DNA of 64,000 nt from Xanthomonas hortorum (GCF_024339125.1 NZ_CP101417.1:2429001-2493000); one strand, 5' to 3'; positions 37,021 to 47,554 are shown, numbered from the stretch's first letter. The notes: a model not told the origin generated them from the sequence alone. Program-made: numbers and translations.

Positions 37021-38396
37021 TGAACGACAACGCGCGTCAAGCCACTCGACTCGAAGCCATCGGCGGGCGCTACGACCCGTGGCTGCTCGGCGCCGCGGCC
37101 ACGCTCGCCTCGCTGGGCGTGGTGATGGTGGCGTCCAGCTCGATCGAACTGTCCGACAACCCGTTCTATTACCTGACCCGCCATCTGCTGTTTCTGGGCA
37201 TCGGCATTGGCCTGGCGTTCTGGGCGATGCGGACCGAGCTCAAGACCATCGAGCAGTACAACCAGGTGCTGCTGCTGGCCTGCTTCGGTTTGCTGATGGT
37301 GGTGTTCGTGCCCGGCCTGGGCAGCAGCGTCAACGGCGCCAAGCGCTGGATCAATCTGGGCGTGTCGAAATTCCAGACCGTGGAAGCGGTCAAGGTGCTC
37401 TACATCGTGTGGCTGTCCAGCTACCTGGTGCGCTTTCGCGACGAGGTCAATGCGACCTGGCCGGCGATGCTCAAGCCGCTGGGCGTGGCGATCGCACTGG
37501 TCGGCCTGCTGTTGATGCAGCCGGACTTCGGCTCGTCCACGCTGTTGCTGGCGATCACAGCCGGCATGCTGGTGCTGGGCGGGGTGAACCTGCCGCGCAT
37601 GTCGATGCCGATCGTGTTCGGCCTGCCGGTGTTCGCCTTCATCGCGATCCTGGAACCGTACCGCCTGCGTCGCATCACCTCGTTCCTGGATCCGTGGGCC
37701 GATCAGCTCGGCTCCGGCTACCAGTTGTCGAATGCCTTGATGGCGGTCGGCCGTGGCCAGTGGACCGGCGTGGGCCTAGGCGCCTCGGTGCAAAAGCTCA
37801 ACTATCTGCCCGAAGCGCATACCGATTTCATCTTTTCGGTGATTGCCGAAGAGCTCGGGTTTGTCGGCGTGTGCGGGGTGATCTCGCTGTACGCGCTACT
37901 GGTTGGCCGCGCGTTCTGGCTGGGCATGCGCTGCGTGGAAATGAAGCGCCACTTCTCCGGCTACATCGCCTTCGGCATCGGTCTGTGGATCAGCCTGCAG
38001 AGCTTCGTCTCGGTGGGCGTGAATCTGGGCATCCTGCCGACCAAGGGCCTGACCTTGCCGCTGATTTCCTCCGGCGGTTCGTCGGTGCTGATGACCTGCG
38101 TGGCGATGGGCTTGCTGCTGCGCGTGTCCTATGAAATGGATCGCGCCGAGCGCCTGCGCAGCAAGTTGTCGCCGCAGGGTGCAGGCGCGCCGTCGGCGGA
38201 GCCGGCCGAGCCGGTGGTCGACTCGGTGCCGCCGGCGTATGCGCCAGCACGCAAACCGCAGCGCGACACCGTGGCTGCCGCTGCACCCGCACCCGCACCG
38301 GTCGCTGCAGCATCGGTGGCGCCGGCATCGGCCATCCTGCGCGGCACCAGCCGCATGCAGCCGCGTGTGGAACCGACGTTCGGGAGGATTGCATGA
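37020..38396 (+). CDS. ftsW: Septal peptidoglycan glycosyltransferase FtsW
   Basis: A 458-residue SEDS-family polymerase with about ten helices. The conserved loop residues are visible in [42 protein letters not shown] and [10 protein letters not shown]. It polymerises lipid II at the septum with FtsI. The final 75 residues are a cytoplasmic Pro/Ala-rich tail. It overlaps mraY by one base and murG by four. Confidence 0.96.
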   Translation: MNDNARQATRLEAIGGRYDPWLLGAAATLASLGVVMVASSSIELSDNPFYYLTRHLLFLGIGIGLAFWAMRTELKTIEQYNQVLLLACFGLLMVVFVPGLGSSVNGAKRWINLGVSKFQTVEAVKVLYIVWLSSYLVRFRDEVNATWPAMLKPLGVAIALVGLLLMQPDFGSSTLLLAITAGMLVLGGVNLPRMSMPIVFGLPVFAFIAILEPYRLRRITSFLDPWADQLGSGYQLSNALMAVGRGQWTGVGLGASVQKLNYLPEAHTDFIFSVIAEELGFVGVCGVISLYALLVGRAFWLGMRCVEMKRHFSGYIAFGIGLWISLQSFVSVGVNLGILPTKGLTLPLISSGGSSVLMTCVAMGLLLRVSYEMDRAERLRSKLSPQGAGAPSAEPAEPVVDSVPPAYAPARKPQRDTVAAAAPAPAPVAAASVAPASAILRGTSRMQPRVEPTFGRIA

Positions 38397-39673
38397 GTAG
38401 TAGCCATGCGAATCCCACGCCGGCGTCCGCGCAGTCAGCTGTGGTTCGTCCGGTCATGATCCTTGCTGGCGGAACCGGTGGGCATATCTTCCCGGGCCTG
38501 GCCGTGGCCAAGGTGCTGCGCGCGCGTGGCGTGCCGGTGACCTGGCTTGGCGCTGATGGCGCGATGGAAACCCGTCTGGTGCCGCAGCACGACATCCCAC
38601 TCGACACGCTGGCCATCACTGGGCTGCGCGGAAAGGGCTTGGTGAAACTTCTCGGCGCGCCGGTGCGGGTGATGCGCGCGGTGCGCGCCGCCGGCTTCGT
38701 ACTGCGCAAGCGCCAGCCGCGTGCGGTGATCAGCTTCGGCGGATTTGCGGCCGGCCCGGGCGGCCTGGCTGCTCGTCTGCTCGGCGTGCCGTTGCTGGTG
38801 CACGAACAAAATCGCGCACCCGGCATGACCAACAAGGTGTTGTCGCGTTTCGCGCGTCGCGTGTTGACCGGTTTCCCGGGCAGCTTCGCTGGCGAAGAAG
38901 CGGTGGGCAATCCGGTGCGCGCGGAAATCGCAGCGCTCCCCGTGCCGGCTCTGCGCCTGGTCGGTCGTGGTGGCCCGGTACGCATGCTGGTCCTCGGCGG
39001 CAGCCAGGGTGCACGCGCATTGAATCAAGCCGTGCCGGCGGCACTGGCGGCACTCGGTCACCCGGATGTCGAGGTGCGTCATCAGTGCGGCGAGAAGCTG
39101 CGCGGTGAAGCCGAAGCGTCGTATGCACAGGCCGGCGTCAACGCCAGCGTCGAACCCTTCATCGCCGACATGGCGGCCGCTTACGCCTGGGCCGACCTGG
39201 TCGTGTGCCGCGCCGGTGCCTCCACGTTGGCCGAACTGTGCGCCGCCGGTATCGGCAGCGTGCTGGTGCCCTTCGCCGCCGCCGTCGACGATCACCAGAC
39301 CCGCAATGCCGAATACCTGGTCGGCGCCGACGCCGCCGTGCTGCTCAAGCAGGACGACACCCTGGCAGTGCGTCTGCAGCAGGTCTTGCAGACCTTGCTC
39401 GCCGACCCCGCGCGCCGCCTGTCGATGGCGCAAGCCGCCCGCACCCTGGCCAAACCCGACGCCGCCGAACGCATCGCCGACATCATTCTTCAAGAGGCCG
39501 GGAGTGGTGAATCGGGAATGGGGAATGGGCAGAGCTCAGAACACTTGCAGGAACACAAATTGATGCACGCAGACAAGCGCACCGACCAAGTATCCGTCGC
39601 CGCTGGCGCTCCGCTTCATACGATTCCCGATTCCCGAGTCCCGATTCGCAACTCCGCAGGAGGTGCCGCGTGA
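38393..39673 (+). CDS. murG: UDP-GlcNAc lipid I N-acetylglucosamine transferase MurG
   Basis: A 426-residue GT-B glycosyltransferase that converts lipid I to lipid II. Family motifs are [20 protein letters not shown] (N-terminal glycine loop), [14 protein letters not shown] and the donor-site [12 protein letters not shown]. The catalytic part ends near residue 370 (ADIILQEAG). The last 55 or so residues are encoded by an AATCCC-type repeat with spacer, giving a family-atypical tail. Overlaps: ftsW by ATGA, murC by GTGA. Confidence 0.96.
   Translation: MSSSHANPTPASAQSAVVRPVMILAGGTGGHIFPGLAVAKVLRARGVPVTWLGADGAMETRLVPQHDIPLDTLAITGLRGKGLVKLLGAPVRVMRAVRAAGFVLRKRQPRAVISFGGFAAGPGGLAARLLGVPLLVHEQNRAPGMTNKVLSRFARRVLTGFPGSFAGEEAVGNPVRAEIAALPVPALRLVGRGGPVRMLVLGGSQGARALNQAVPAALAALGHPDVEVRHQCGEKLRGEAEASYAQAGVNASVEPFIADMAAAYAWADLVVCRAGASTLAELCAAGIGSVLVPFAAAVDDHQTRNAEYLVGADAAVLLKQDDTLAVRLQQVLQTLLADPARRLSMAQAARTLAKPDAAERIADIILQEAGSGESGMGNGQSSEHLQEHKLMHADKRTDQVSVAAGAPLHTIPDSRVPIRNSAGGAA
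39505..39660. repeat. AATCCC-type inverted repeat inside the 3' end of murG
   Basis: The left arm GGTGAATCGGGAATGGGGAA and the right arm GATTCCCGATTCCCGAGTCC/CGATTCG are about 95 bp apart. The whole element is open in the murG frame and is translated as the C-terminal tail. Confidence 0.75.
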
Positions 39674-41103
39674 TCCGCCGTCTGCAGGACAGCGGCGATC
39701 TGGTGCGTGCGTTTCCGCGCGTGCATTTCGTCGGTATCGGCGGCACCGGCATGAGCGGCATTGCCGAAGTGATGCTGACGCTGGGCTATGAAGTCTCCGG
39801 CTCCGACAACTCTGATAACGCGGCCACGCGTCGGCTGGCCAAGCTGGGTGCGCGGGTGATGCGCGGGCATTCGGCGGCCAATGTGCTCGGCACCGATTGC
39901 GTGGTGGTGTCCAGCGCGATCCGCGAAGACAACCCCGAGCTGATGGAAGCGCGCAGCCAGCGCATTCCGATCATGCCGCGTGCGGCGATGCTGGCCGAGC
40001 TGATGCGCTTCCGTCGCGGTATCGCGGTGGCAGGCACGCACGGCAAGACCACCACCACCAGTCTGGCGGCGGCCGTGCTGAGCGAAGGCGGGCTGGATCC
40101 GACCTTCGTCATCGGCGGGCAGTTGCTAGCCGCCGGTGCCAACGCCAAGCTCGGTGGCGGCCAGTGGCTGGTGGCCGAAGCCGACGAGAGCGATGGCAGC
40201 TTCCTGCGTCTGAATCCGTTGATGGCGGTGATCACCAATATCGATTCGGATCACCTGGAAAACTACGGCAACGATTTCTCGCGTATCCAGGCGGCATTCG
40301 CAGAATTCCTGCAGCGCCTGCCGTTTTACGGCCTGGCCCTGCTGTGCATCGACGACCCGGAAGTGGCCGCGCTGGCCAGCAAGACGCCGCGCCACGTGAT
40401 GAGCTACGGCATGAGCGAAAACGCCGACGTGCGCGCCGAAGATGTGGTGCAGGACGGCCCGCGCATGCGCTTCACGCTGCGCCTGCCCGAAGGCACCACC
40501 ACTCCGGTGACGCTCGCACTGCCGGGCCGTCACAACGTGCTCAATGCACTGGCAGCAGCGGCGATCGGTTGGCAATTGGGCGTGGCGCCGGAAACCATTG
40601 CGCGCGCGCTGGAAAACTTCGCCGGCATCGGCCGTCGCTTCAACGATCTGGGCGAAGTCACCACCAGCACCGGTGCACGCGTGCGCGTGGTCGACGATTA
40701 CGGCCACCATCCGCGCGAGCTGGAAGCAGTGTTCGCCGCAGCCCGCGGTGGCTGGCCGGACAAGCGTCTGGTGGTTGCATTCCAGCCGCATCGTTACAGC
40801 CGTACCCGCGATCAGTTCGATGCCTTTGCCGCGGTGTTGAGTACCGTCGATGCGCTGGTGTTGAGCGAGGTCTACCCGGCCGGCGAAGCGCCGATTCCCG
40901 GCGCCGATTCGCGTGCGTTGGCGCGTGCCATCCGTGCGCGCGGCCGCAGCGAGCCGGTGGTGGTCGGCCAGATTTCGGGCCTGGCCGAAGTGTTGCCGGA
41001 CGTGCTGCAGGATGGCGACCTGTTGCTGATGATGGGTGCCGGCGATATCGGTTACGTGGCCCAGCACATCATCAATAACGGCTTCACCGGAGCGGCTGCA
41101 TGA
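39670..41103 (+). CDS. murC: UDP-N-acetylmuramate--L-alanine ligase MurC
   Basis: A 477-residue Mur ligase that adds L-alanine to UDP-MurNAc, the first stem-peptide step. It begins with the dinucleotide-like loop [16 protein letters not shown], followed by the ATP loop [11 protein letters not shown] near residue 123 and [11 protein letters not shown] later. GTG at 39670 overlaps the murG stop, and the end overlaps ddl by ATGA. Confidence 0.97.
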   Translation: MIRRLQDSGDLVRAFPRVHFVGIGGTGMSGIAEVMLTLGYEVSGSDNSDNAATRRLAKLGARVMRGHSAANVLGTDCVVVSSAIREDNPELMEARSQRIPIMPRAAMLAELMRFRRGIAVAGTHGKTTTTSLAAAVLSEGGLDPTFVIGGQLLAAGANAKLGGGQWLVAEADESDGSFLRLNPLMAVITNIDSDHLENYGNDFSRIQAAFAEFLQRLPFYGLALLCIDDPEVAALASKTPRHVMSYGMSENADVRAEDVVQDGPRMRFTLRLPEGTTTPVTLALPGRHNVLNALAAAAIGWQLGVAPETIARALENFAGIGRRFNDLGEVTTSTGARVRVVDDYGHHPRELEAVFAAARGGWPDKRLVVAFQPHRYSRTRDQFDAFAAVLSTVDALVLSEVYPAGEAPIPGADSRALARAIRARGRSEPVVVGQISGLAEVLPDVLQDGDLLLMMGAGDIGYVAQHIINNGFTGAAA

Positions 41104-42056
41104 GCGCGACGGTCGCCAACGTGCGCGGCACCGATCCGGCTGCGTTCGGTCGCGTTGCCGTGCTGCTCGGCGGTACCTCGTCCGAGCGCGAAGTGTCGTT
41201 GAACTCCGGCAGCAACGTGCTCGATGCACTGCGCGCGCGCGGTGTCGATGCGCAGCCGGTCGACGGCATTCCGGCATTGGCGCAGGCACTGGTCGAAAAA
41301 CGGTTCGACCGCGTCTTCAACGTGCTGCACGGCCATAACGGCGGCGGCGAAGACGGCATCGTGCAAGGCCTGATGGAAGCGTTCAAGGTGCCGTACACCG
41401 GCTCCAACGTGCTCGGCTCGGCGCTGAGCATGGACAAGATCCGCACCAAGCAGGTGTGGCTGTCGCTGGGCCTGTCCACACCGCGCTATGCGCGTCTGGC
41501 CGCCGGTGCCAGCGCCGATCAAATTCATGCCGCGGCACAACAGCTCGGCCTGCCGGTCATCGTCAAGCCGGCCAACGAAGGCTCCAGCGTCGGCATCAGC
41601 CGCGTGTTCGACCAGGCCCAGCTCGAGGAAGCCGTGGTGCTGGCGGCGCGTTACGACGGCGCGCTGCTGATGGAGCAGCTGATCGAAGGCGACGAACTCA
41701 CCGTGGCCGTGCTCGGCGAAGTTGCGCTGCCGTCGATCCGCATCGTGCCCAAGGGCCAGTGGTACGACTACAACGCCAAGTACGTGGCCGACGACACCCA
41801 GTACCTGTGCCCGGGCCTGGAAGGCGATGCCGAAACGCAGATCCGCCAGCTCGCACTCGACGCCTTCCGCGCTGCCGGCGCACGTGGCTGGGGCCGTGTG
41901 GACGTGATGCGCGACCGCGCCAGCGGCCAGCTGTATCTGCTTGAAGTGAACACCGCTCCGGGCATGACCAGCCACTCGCTGGTACCCAAGGCCGCGCGCC
42001 AGCTCGGCATCGATTTCGAAGAACTGGTCTGGCGCGTGCTGGAGCAGACGCTATGA
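41100..42056 (+). CDS. ddl: D-alanine--D-alanine ligase
   Basis: A 318-residue ATP-grasp ligase that supplies D-Ala-D-Ala for MurF. Visible motifs are [55 protein letters not shown] and the metal-binding [17 protein letters not shown]. Length and order match DdlB of dcw clusters. It is followed by an AATCCC repeat before ftsQ. Confidence 0.97.
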   Translation: MSATVANVRGTDPAAFGRVAVLLGGTSSEREVSLNSGSNVLDALRARGVDAQPVDGIPALAQALVEKRFDRVFNVLHGHNGGGEDGIVQGLMEAFKVPYTGSNVLGSALSMDKIRTKQVWLSLGLSTPRYARLAAGASADQIHAAAQQLGLPVIVKPANEGSSVGISRVFDQAQLEEAVVLAARYDGALLMEQLIEGDELTVAVLGEVALPSIRIVPKGQWYDYNAKYVADDTQYLCPGLEGDAETQIRQLALDAFRAAGARGWGRVDVMRDRASGQLYLLEVNTAPGMTSHSLVPKAARQLGIDFEELVWRVLEQTL

Positions 42057-42163
42057 CGGCGGGATTGGGGATTCGGCATTCGGGATTGGCCAACAGCGAC
42101 GCCGCGTGCGCCGTTGCTGTTGCCGTTGCGAATCCCCAATCCCGAATCACCAATTCCGCGCGC
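42057..42163. repeat. AATCCC-type inverted repeat, ddl-ftsQ junction
   Basis: GGGATTGGGGATTCGGCATT with CGGGATTGG on the left and GAATCCCCAATCCCGAATC on the right, 40-50 bp apart. It occupies almost the entire 118-bp intergenic space between ddl and ftsQ. Confidence 0.8.
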
Positions 42164-42174
42164 GGAGCGCGCCC

Positions 42175-43011
42175 ATGAACGCCACCCTGCGCATCCTGGC
42201 CTGGTTGATCGCGGTGACGCTGGTCGCGTTGCCTGTGGTGGCTGTGCTCAATGGCTGGGTCGGCGCCGAGCGTTGGCCGTTGGCGCGGTTGCGGGTGTCC
42301 GGCGACTTCAAGCGGGTGCCGGCCGAAGAGCTGCGTGCGGTGGTGCTGCCGTATGCGCGCTCGGGTTTTTTCGCGGTGAAATTGCAGAACGCGCAGGACG
42401 CCATCGCGCGCTTGCCGTGGGTGGAAAGTGCGCAGGTGCGCAAGCGCTGGCCGGACGTGCTGGAAGTGCATGTCACCGAGCACAAGCCGTTCGCGCGCTG
42501 GGGCACCGACCGCATGTTGTCCGAGCAGGGCCGGTTGTTCCGCACCCCGCCGTTGTTGAAGGATTTCAAGCTGCCGCAACTCGGTGGCCCGGACAGCAAG
42601 ACGCAGGACGTGGTGGCGCTCTACAACGAATCGCGCGCGCTGTTCGCGCCGACCGGGCTGGATGTGGAGCGCCTGGAAATGGACGCACGCGGCAGCTGGT
42701 CGCTGGGACTAAGCAACGGCGTGCAGATCGTGATCGGCCGCGACGATGCGCGCGCACGCCTGCAGCGCTTCGCCCGCGTATTGCCGCAGCTGGCCGACCC
42801 GCAACGCCCGATCGCCCGCGCCGACCTGCGCTACACCAATGGCTTTACGGTCGAACGAAAAATGGAAGAGGGCGCGCCGGAAACCAAGAAAAAGCTGCCG
42901 CCGGCCACACCCGCCGCACACCACACGGTTGTTCTGGAATTGCCCCGTAACCGTAGACCGCTCTTCTCCAATCCCGAATCCCGAATCTCGAATCCCGGCT
43001 TTAAGACATGA
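42175..43011 (+). CDS. ftsQ: Cell division protein FtsQ
   Basis: A 278-residue bitopic protein: a short cytoplasmic segment, one helix (LAWLIAVTLVALPVVAVLN), a POTRA domain (about residues 35-105, with LPWVESAQVRKRWPDVLEV) and a beta domain ending near ADLRYTNGFTVE. It recruits FtsL-FtsB to the septum. A GCGGAGCG site precedes the ATG. The last 15 residues (FSNPESRISNPGFKT) come from a single C-rich arm of the AATCCC repeat. It overlaps ftsA by ATGA. Confidence 0.94.
   Translation: MNATLRILAWLIAVTLVALPVVAVLNGWVGAERWPLARLRVSGDFKRVPAEELRAVVLPYARSGFFAVKLQNAQDAIARLPWVESAQVRKRWPDVLEVHVTEHKPFARWGTDRMLSEQGRLFRTPPLLKDFKLPQLGGPDSKTQDVVALYNESRALFAPTGLDVERLEMDARGSWSLGLSNGVQIVIGRDDARARLQRFARVLPQLADPQRPIARADLRYTNGFTVERKMEEGAPETKKKLPPATPAAHHTVVLELPRNRRPLFSNPESRISNPGFKT
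42966..43003 (+). repeat. Single AATCCC arm inside the 3' end of ftsQ
   Basis: TCCAATCCCGAATCCCGAAT followed by CTCGAATCCCGGC, without an obvious G-rich partner nearby. It is translated as the FtsQ C-terminus. Confidence 0.65.
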
Positions 43012-44243
43012 ACCGCAAAGGCGACAAATCCCTCATCGTTGGACTGGACATCGGCACCTCCAAGGTCGTCGCGCTGGTCGGCGAGTACTCGCCCGGCAAT
43101 CCGATCGAAGTGATCGGCATCGGTTCGCATGAATCGCGCGGTCTCAAGCGCGGCGTGGTAGTGGATATCGAATCCACCGTGCAGTCGATCCAGCGCGCAG
43201 TGGAAGAAGCCGAGCTGATGGCCGGCTGCGAAATCCGCTCGGTGTACGCCTCGATCTCCGGCAACCATGTGCAGTGCAAGAACTCGCCCGGCATCGTGCC
43301 GATCCGCGACGGCGAAGTGACCTGGAGCGATCTGGAGCGCGTGCTGGATGCGGCCAAGGCCGTGGCCATTCCTGCCGACCAGCGCATCTTGCATGCGATC
43401 CCGCGCGAATACGTGCTGGACGATTCGCAGGAAGGCATCCGCAATCCGGTCGGCATGACCGGCGTGCGCCTGGAGGTGCATGCGCATCTGGTGGTGTGCG
43501 CGCAGTCGGCCGCGGCCAACATCACCAAGTGCGTGCAGAAGTGCGGCTTGCAGGTCGACGATCTTGTGCTGTCCTCGCTCGCATCGTCGGTGGCGGTGTT
43601 GACCGCCGACGAGCGCGAACTGGGCGTGGTGCTGGTGGATATCGGCGCCGGCACCACGGACCTCGCCGTCTACGTGCAGGGCGCGATCTGCCACACCGCC
43701 TCGCTGCCGATCGCCGGTGACCACGTCACCAACGACATCGCGCACATGCTGCGCACGCCGACCCCGGAAGCCGAGCAGATCAAGGTCCGCTACGCCTGTG
43801 CGCTGGCGCAGCTGGCCACCGCCGAAGAAAGCATCCAGGTGCCCTCGGTCGGCGATCGCCCGCCGCGCCGCATGCCACGGCATGCGCTCGCGCAGGCAGT
43901 GCAGGGCCGTTACGAAGAAATTTTCGAAATGGTGCAGGCCGAATTGCGCCGCTCCGGTTTCGAGGAAATGGTGCGCGCCGGCATGGTGCTCACCGGAGGC
44001 GCGTCGAAGATGGAAGGCGTGGTCGAACTGGCCGAAGAAATGCTGCAGATGCCGGTGCGCGTGGGCATTCCCCAGCACGTCACCGGCCTGGGCGAAGTCG
44101 TCGGCAACCCGGTGCACGCCTCCGGCGTGGGCCTGTTGCTGATGGGCAGCCAGATCGAACACCCGCGCCGCCCGTCGATCCCGACCGGACGTGCCGGGAG
44201 TTTGTTCAAGAAATTGAAGAACTGGTATCGCGGCGAATTCTGA
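43008..44243 (+). CDS. ftsA: Cell division protein FtsA
   Basis: A 411-residue actin-like protein that tethers FtsZ to the membrane. The phosphate-1 loop is LIVGLDIGTSKVVALVGEY near the N-terminus and the phosphate-2 loop is VVLVDIGAGTTDLAVY. The C-terminal amphipathic helix (GSLFKKLKNWYRGEF) is the membrane anchor. It is followed by a 292-bp gap before ftsZ. Confidence 0.97.
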   Translation: MNRKGDKSLIVGLDIGTSKVVALVGEYSPGNPIEVIGIGSHESRGLKRGVVVDIESTVQSIQRAVEEAELMAGCEIRSVYASISGNHVQCKNSPGIVPIRDGEVTWSDLERVLDAAKAVAIPADQRILHAIPREYVLDDSQEGIRNPVGMTGVRLEVHAHLVVCAQSAAANITKCVQKCGLQVDDLVLSSLASSVAVLTADERELGVVLVDIGAGTTDLAVYVQGAICHTASLPIAGDHVTNDIAHMLRTPTPEAEQIKVRYACALAQLATAEESIQVPSVGDRPPRRMPRHALAQAVQGRYEEIFEMVQAELRRSGFEEMVRAGMVLTGGASKMEGVVELAEEMLQMPVRVGIPQHVTGLGEVVGNPVHASGVGLLLMGSQIEHPRRPSIPTGRAGSLFKKLKNWYRGEF

Positions 44244-44247
44244 GGGG

Positions 44248-44519
44248 CCGGGATTGGGAATTCGGGATTTGGGATTGGTAAGAGCGAAAGAAAAGCAGAG
44301 TGGCAGCAAAGATTAAGTAGAGAGCGGCGAGCGGGTAGGCGGTAAAATTTTTTGCAGGCATTGCGTCGAGGAGTAGGTGAGGTGAGTCGTAGAGCGCAAC
44401 AGCGCATCTACGGTCCCGCACACGAATCCCGACTTTCAAACAACAACACTCGCCGTGGTGCGGAGTGGACAGGGACCAACGCTTTTGCGAATCCCCAATC
44501 CCCACTCCCCAATCCCGGC
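44248..44519. repeat. Expanded AATCCC-type element, ftsA-ftsZ junction
   Basis: A G-rich left arm (GGGATTGGGAATTCGGGATT and TGGGATTGG) directly after ftsA faces a C-rich right arm (GAATCCCCAATCCCCACTCC, CCAATCCCGG) directly before ftsZ. Unlike the other copies, the arms enclose about 210 bp, which is AT-richer near 44340-44355 and may hold an ftsZ promoter. No gene was seen in it. Confidence 0.65.
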
Positions 44520-44535
44520 TCAAGAGGACACTGAC

Positions 44536-45774
44536 ATGGCACATTTTGAACTGATCGAAAAGATGGCTCCCAACGCGGTAATCAAGGTCGTTGGCGTGGG
44601 CGGCGGCGGCGGTAACGCGGTTGCACACATGGTCAACACCAACGTCGATGGCGTGGAATTCATCACCGCCAACACCGACTCGCAGGCGATCAAGAACTGC
44701 GGCGCCAAGTTGCAGCTGCAGCTCGGCACCAACGTGACGAAGGGCCTGGGCGCGGGCGCCAATCCGGAAGTCGGCCGTCAGGCTGCGCTGGAAGATCGCG
44801 AGCGCATCATGGACGCGCTGCAGGGTGCGGACATGGTGTTCATCACCGCCGGCATGGGCGGTGGCACCGGCACCGGTGCAGCGCCGGTGGTTGCGCAGCT
44901 GGCCAAGGAAATGGGCATCCTGACCGTGGCCGTGGTCACCAAGCCGTTCCCGTTCGAAGGCCGCCGCCGCATGCAGGTTGCGCTGAAGGGCATCGAGGAA
45001 CTGAGCCAGCATTGCGATTCGCTGATCACCATTCCCAACGAAAAGCTGATCACCGTGCTCGGCCGCAACGCCACCATGATTCAGGCGTTCCGCGCTGCCA
45101 ACGACGTGCTGCAGGGCGCCGTGCAGGGCATCGCCGATCTGATCGTGCGTCCGGGCCTGATCAACGTCGACTTTGCCGACGTACGCACCGTGATGTCGGA
45201 AATGGGCCTGGCCATGATGGGTACCGGTTCGGCACGCGGCGACGATCGCGCGCAGGCCGCTGCCGAAGCCGCCATCCAGAACCCGCTGCTGGACGATGTG
45301 AACCTGGCCGGCGCCAACGGCATCCTGGTCAACATCACCGCCGGCCCGGACTTCACCATGGCCGAGTTCGACGAGATCGGCCGCACCATCGAAGCGTTCG
45401 CGTCGGAAGATGCCACCGTGGTCGTCGGTACGGTGCTCGACCCGGACATGCAGGACGAAGTGCGCGTCACCGTGGTCGCCACTGGTCTGAACCGTGCGGT
45501 TGCACGCCAGACCCAGCGTCCGGACCAGCGCGCGCCGATCAAGTTGGTGCGCAACGCCACCACCGGTCAGCCGGAATTCGGCGATTTCGAGACCAGCGGT
45601 GGCGATGCGGTGTCCAAGGCCGTTGGCGGCAGCATGGGCCTTGGCCTGCGTCGTCCCAGCAGCGACTCGGTCGGCAGCAGCAGCAACAACGGCGGCGGTT
45701 CCTCTGCGCCGGCGGCAGACCTGCCCAACGACTACCTGGATATCCCGGCGTTCCTGCGCCGCCAGGCAGACTGA
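44536..45774 (+). CDS. ftsZ: Cell division GTPase FtsZ
   Basis: A 412-residue tubulin-like GTPase that forms the Z-ring. The tubulin signature GGGTGTG is at residues 108-114, after [11 protein letters not shown]. The synergy-loop region reads [14 protein letters not shown] disordered Ser/Asn/Gly linker precedes the conserved C-terminal peptide [12 protein letters not shown], which binds FtsA and ZipA. An AAGAGGACA site stands before the ATG. Confidence 0.98.
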   Translation: MAHFELIEKMAPNAVIKVVGVGGGGGNAVAHMVNTNVDGVEFITANTDSQAIKNCGAKLQLQLGTNVTKGLGAGANPEVGRQAALEDRERIMDALQGADMVFITAGMGGGTGTGAAPVVAQLAKEMGILTVAVVTKPFPFEGRRRMQVALKGIEELSQHCDSLITIPNEKLITVLGRNATMIQAFRAANDVLQGAVQGIADLIVRPGLINVDFADVRTVMSEMGLAMMGTGSARGDDRAQAAAEAAIQNPLLDDVNLAGANGILVNITAGPDFTMAEFDEIGRTIEAFASEDATVVVGTVLDPDMQDEVRVTVVATGLNRAVARQTQRPDQRAPIKLVRNATTGQPEFGDFETSGGDAVSKAVGGSMGLGLRRPSSDSVGSSSNNGGGSSAPAADLPNDYLDIPAFLRRQAD

Positions 45775-45856
45775 CGCTTCACTGCGATGCCACCTTGGTG
45801 GCGCCGCCCGCAATGCCCCGAGGTTCGCTTCGGGGTTGCAATGCCATGTCCTCTTT

Positions 45857-45889
45857 CTGCCGGATCGACGCGTTGATCCGGCAGCTTTT
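45857..45889 (+). terminator. Rho-independent terminator after ftsZ
   Basis: CTGCCGGATC (45857-45866) pairs with GATCCGGCAG (45875-45884), followed by CTTTTG. Another hairpin (CCCCGAGG/CTTCGGGG) lies just upstream. Together they probably end much of the dcw transcription before lpxC. Confidence 0.65.
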
Positions 45890-45939
45890 GCAGTGGCGTG
45901 ACCGGTCGATTACAGTTGCCGTCACGCGTGACTTGTTAA

Positions 45940-45951
45940 AATTCGGATAAT
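45940..45951 (+). promoter_or_regulatory. Possible lpxC promoter (-10 region)
   Basis: The hexamer GATAAT at 45946-45951 lies in the AT-rich stretch TTGTTAAAATTCGGATAATC, about 60 bp before lpxC and after a terminator-like hairpin. No good -35 is at standard spacing. Confidence 0.4.
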
Positions 45952-46009
45952 CTCAACGATTGGACAGCCGGTTCAGCGCCTGTCTGCATTGTTCATCCAG
46001 ACTTCGCAT

Positions 46010-46921
46010 ATGACCCAGCAACGCACTCTCAAAAACACCATTCGTGCCACCGGCGTCGGCCTGCATAGCGGCGACAAGGTGTATATGACGCTACGACCGG
46101 CTCCTGTCGATCATGGCGTGGTGTTCCGGCGTGTGGACCTGGAACCTGTCGTCGAAGTCCCCGCCGATGCCGAGCTGGTCACCGAGACCACGCTGTGCAC
46201 CGGTTTGACCTGCAATGGCGCCAAGATCCAGACCGTGGAGCATCTGATGTCGGCACTGGCCGGCCTGGGTGTGGACAACGTCATCGTCGAACTGTCCTCG
46301 GCCGAGTTGCCGATCATGGACGGCTCGTCCGGCCCGTTCGTGTTCCTGCTGCAGTCGGCAGGCATCGTCGAGCAGAACAAGGCAAAGCGCTTCATCCGCA
46401 TCAAGCACACGGTGGAAGTACGCGAAGGCGACAAGGTCGCGCGCTTCGAGCCGTACGAGGGCTACAAGCTCGGTTTCACCATCGAATTCAATCACCCGAT
46501 GATCCCGGCCAAGCAGTCGCGCCAGGAAATCGAGTTCTCCACCTCGGCTTACGTCAAGGAAATCTCGCGCGCCCGCACCTTCGGCTTCATGCGCGACCTT
46601 GAGTACATGCGCGAGCGCAATCTGGGCCTGGGCGGTTCGATGGACAACGCCATCGTGCTGGACGAGTTCCGCGTGCTCAACGAGGACGGCCTGCGTTACA
46701 CCAACGAATTCGTGCGGCACAAGATCCTGGACGCCATCGGCGATCTGTATCTGGCCGGCGGCGCCATCCTGGGCGCCTACGAAGGCTTCAAATCCGGCCA
46801 CGCGCTCAACAACAAGCTGGTGCGTGCGTTGCTGGCCGATCAAGCGGCCTGGGAATGGGTCAGCTTTCCCGAAGGCAGCGTGCAGCCGCCGGTCACCTAC
46901 GCCAGCCCCGTCTACGCCTGA
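46010..46921 (+). CDS. lpxC: UDP-3-O-acyl-GlcNAc deacetylase LpxC
   Basis: A 303-residue zinc deacetylase that commits precursors to lipid A. Metal ligands are in [16 protein letters not shown] (first histidine) and [13 protein letters not shown] (H...D), and the catalytic histidine is in [10 protein letters not shown]. It starts [21 protein letters not shown]. The ATG at 46010 gives the normal family length. It follows ftsZ as in most dcw clusters. The 186-bp region after it shows no gene. Confidence 0.97.
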   Translation: MTQQRTLKNTIRATGVGLHSGDKVYMTLRPAPVDHGVVFRRVDLEPVVEVPADAELVTETTLCTGLTCNGAKIQTVEHLMSALAGLGVDNVIVELSSAELPIMDGSSGPFVFLLQSAGIVEQNKAKRFIRIKHTVEVREGDKVARFEPYEGYKLGFTIEFNHPMIPAKQSRQEIEFSTSAYVKEISRARTFGFMRDLEYMRERNLGLGGSMDNAIVLDEFRVLNEDGLRYTNEFVRHKILDAIGDLYLAGGAILGAYEGFKSGHALNNKLVRALLADQAAWEWVSFPEGSVQPPVTYASPVYA

Positions 46922-47107
46922 TGTCAGGGAATGCCGCAGTTGGCGTTCGAAGTGTGAACTCTGTCGGATTTCCGGCTCGTTCTTAACGTTTATTTAAGAC
47001 TTCTCTAACTCCTGCGTGGCCTATGCCCGCTAGGATGCGTCGGGTCGTGTGCGGTCTTCGCAATTCTTTCACGCACAGGCGGCCGTTTCGTACAGGCGGC
47101 ACGGATA

Positions 47108-47545
47108 TCACCGCTTGGTCGGTGGAACGTCCTGCAAGGAGGCCAAGGCGTCGCGCAGTCCTTTGTGCGTCGCCTCGGAGACAGGGCGTGGACGTTCACG
47201 GTTCTGCGGCATTGGGGAATGCAGCGGGGTCGTGATGGTCTTGATGGTCACTGCGGTGGCCTTCAGTCCGATGGATCGGGCGGCATCCAACAATTGGGTC
47301 TCGGCAAGCCGCAACTTGGCATGCCAGACAGGTGAATCAACCAGAAAAACGAGCTGTTCGCCTCGGACATTGGCCAACCGGCAACGGGTGGCCAGATGAG
47401 GCGGTAACAGGGGGCGCAACTGCCGGTCCAGCGCATCGAGCCACAAGGCGCGACGCAAGGGGTCGCCAGCCTTTTCACCCAACGCGGCCTCGATGGCCGG
47501 TTGTGGAGCGGAAGGGTTGCGTGCGTTGGACTTGGGCTTGGACAT
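47108..47545 (-). CDS. DUF721/DciA-like protein
   Basis: A 145-residue protein of the DUF721 group, which includes DciA, the replicative-helicase loader of many bacteria that lack DnaC. The family-like core is PPHLATRCRLANVRGEQLVF followed by DSPVWHAKLRLAETQLLD. The C-terminal 40 residues look disordered. Placement between lpxC and secA is typical for this gene in Xanthomonadales and Pseudomonadales. The start at 47545 is preferred; an ATG at 47554 adds three residues. It is divergent from the M23 peptidase gene with only 9 bp between the start codons. Confidence 0.8.
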   Translation of the reverse strand: MSKPKSNARNPSAPQPAIEAALGEKAGDPLRRALWLDALDRQLRPLLPPHLATRCRLANVRGEQLVFLVDSPVWHAKLRLAETQLLDAARSIGLKATAVTIKTITTPLHSPMPQNRERPRPVSEATHKGLRDALASLQDVPPTKR

Positions 47546-47554
47546 GACACTCAT

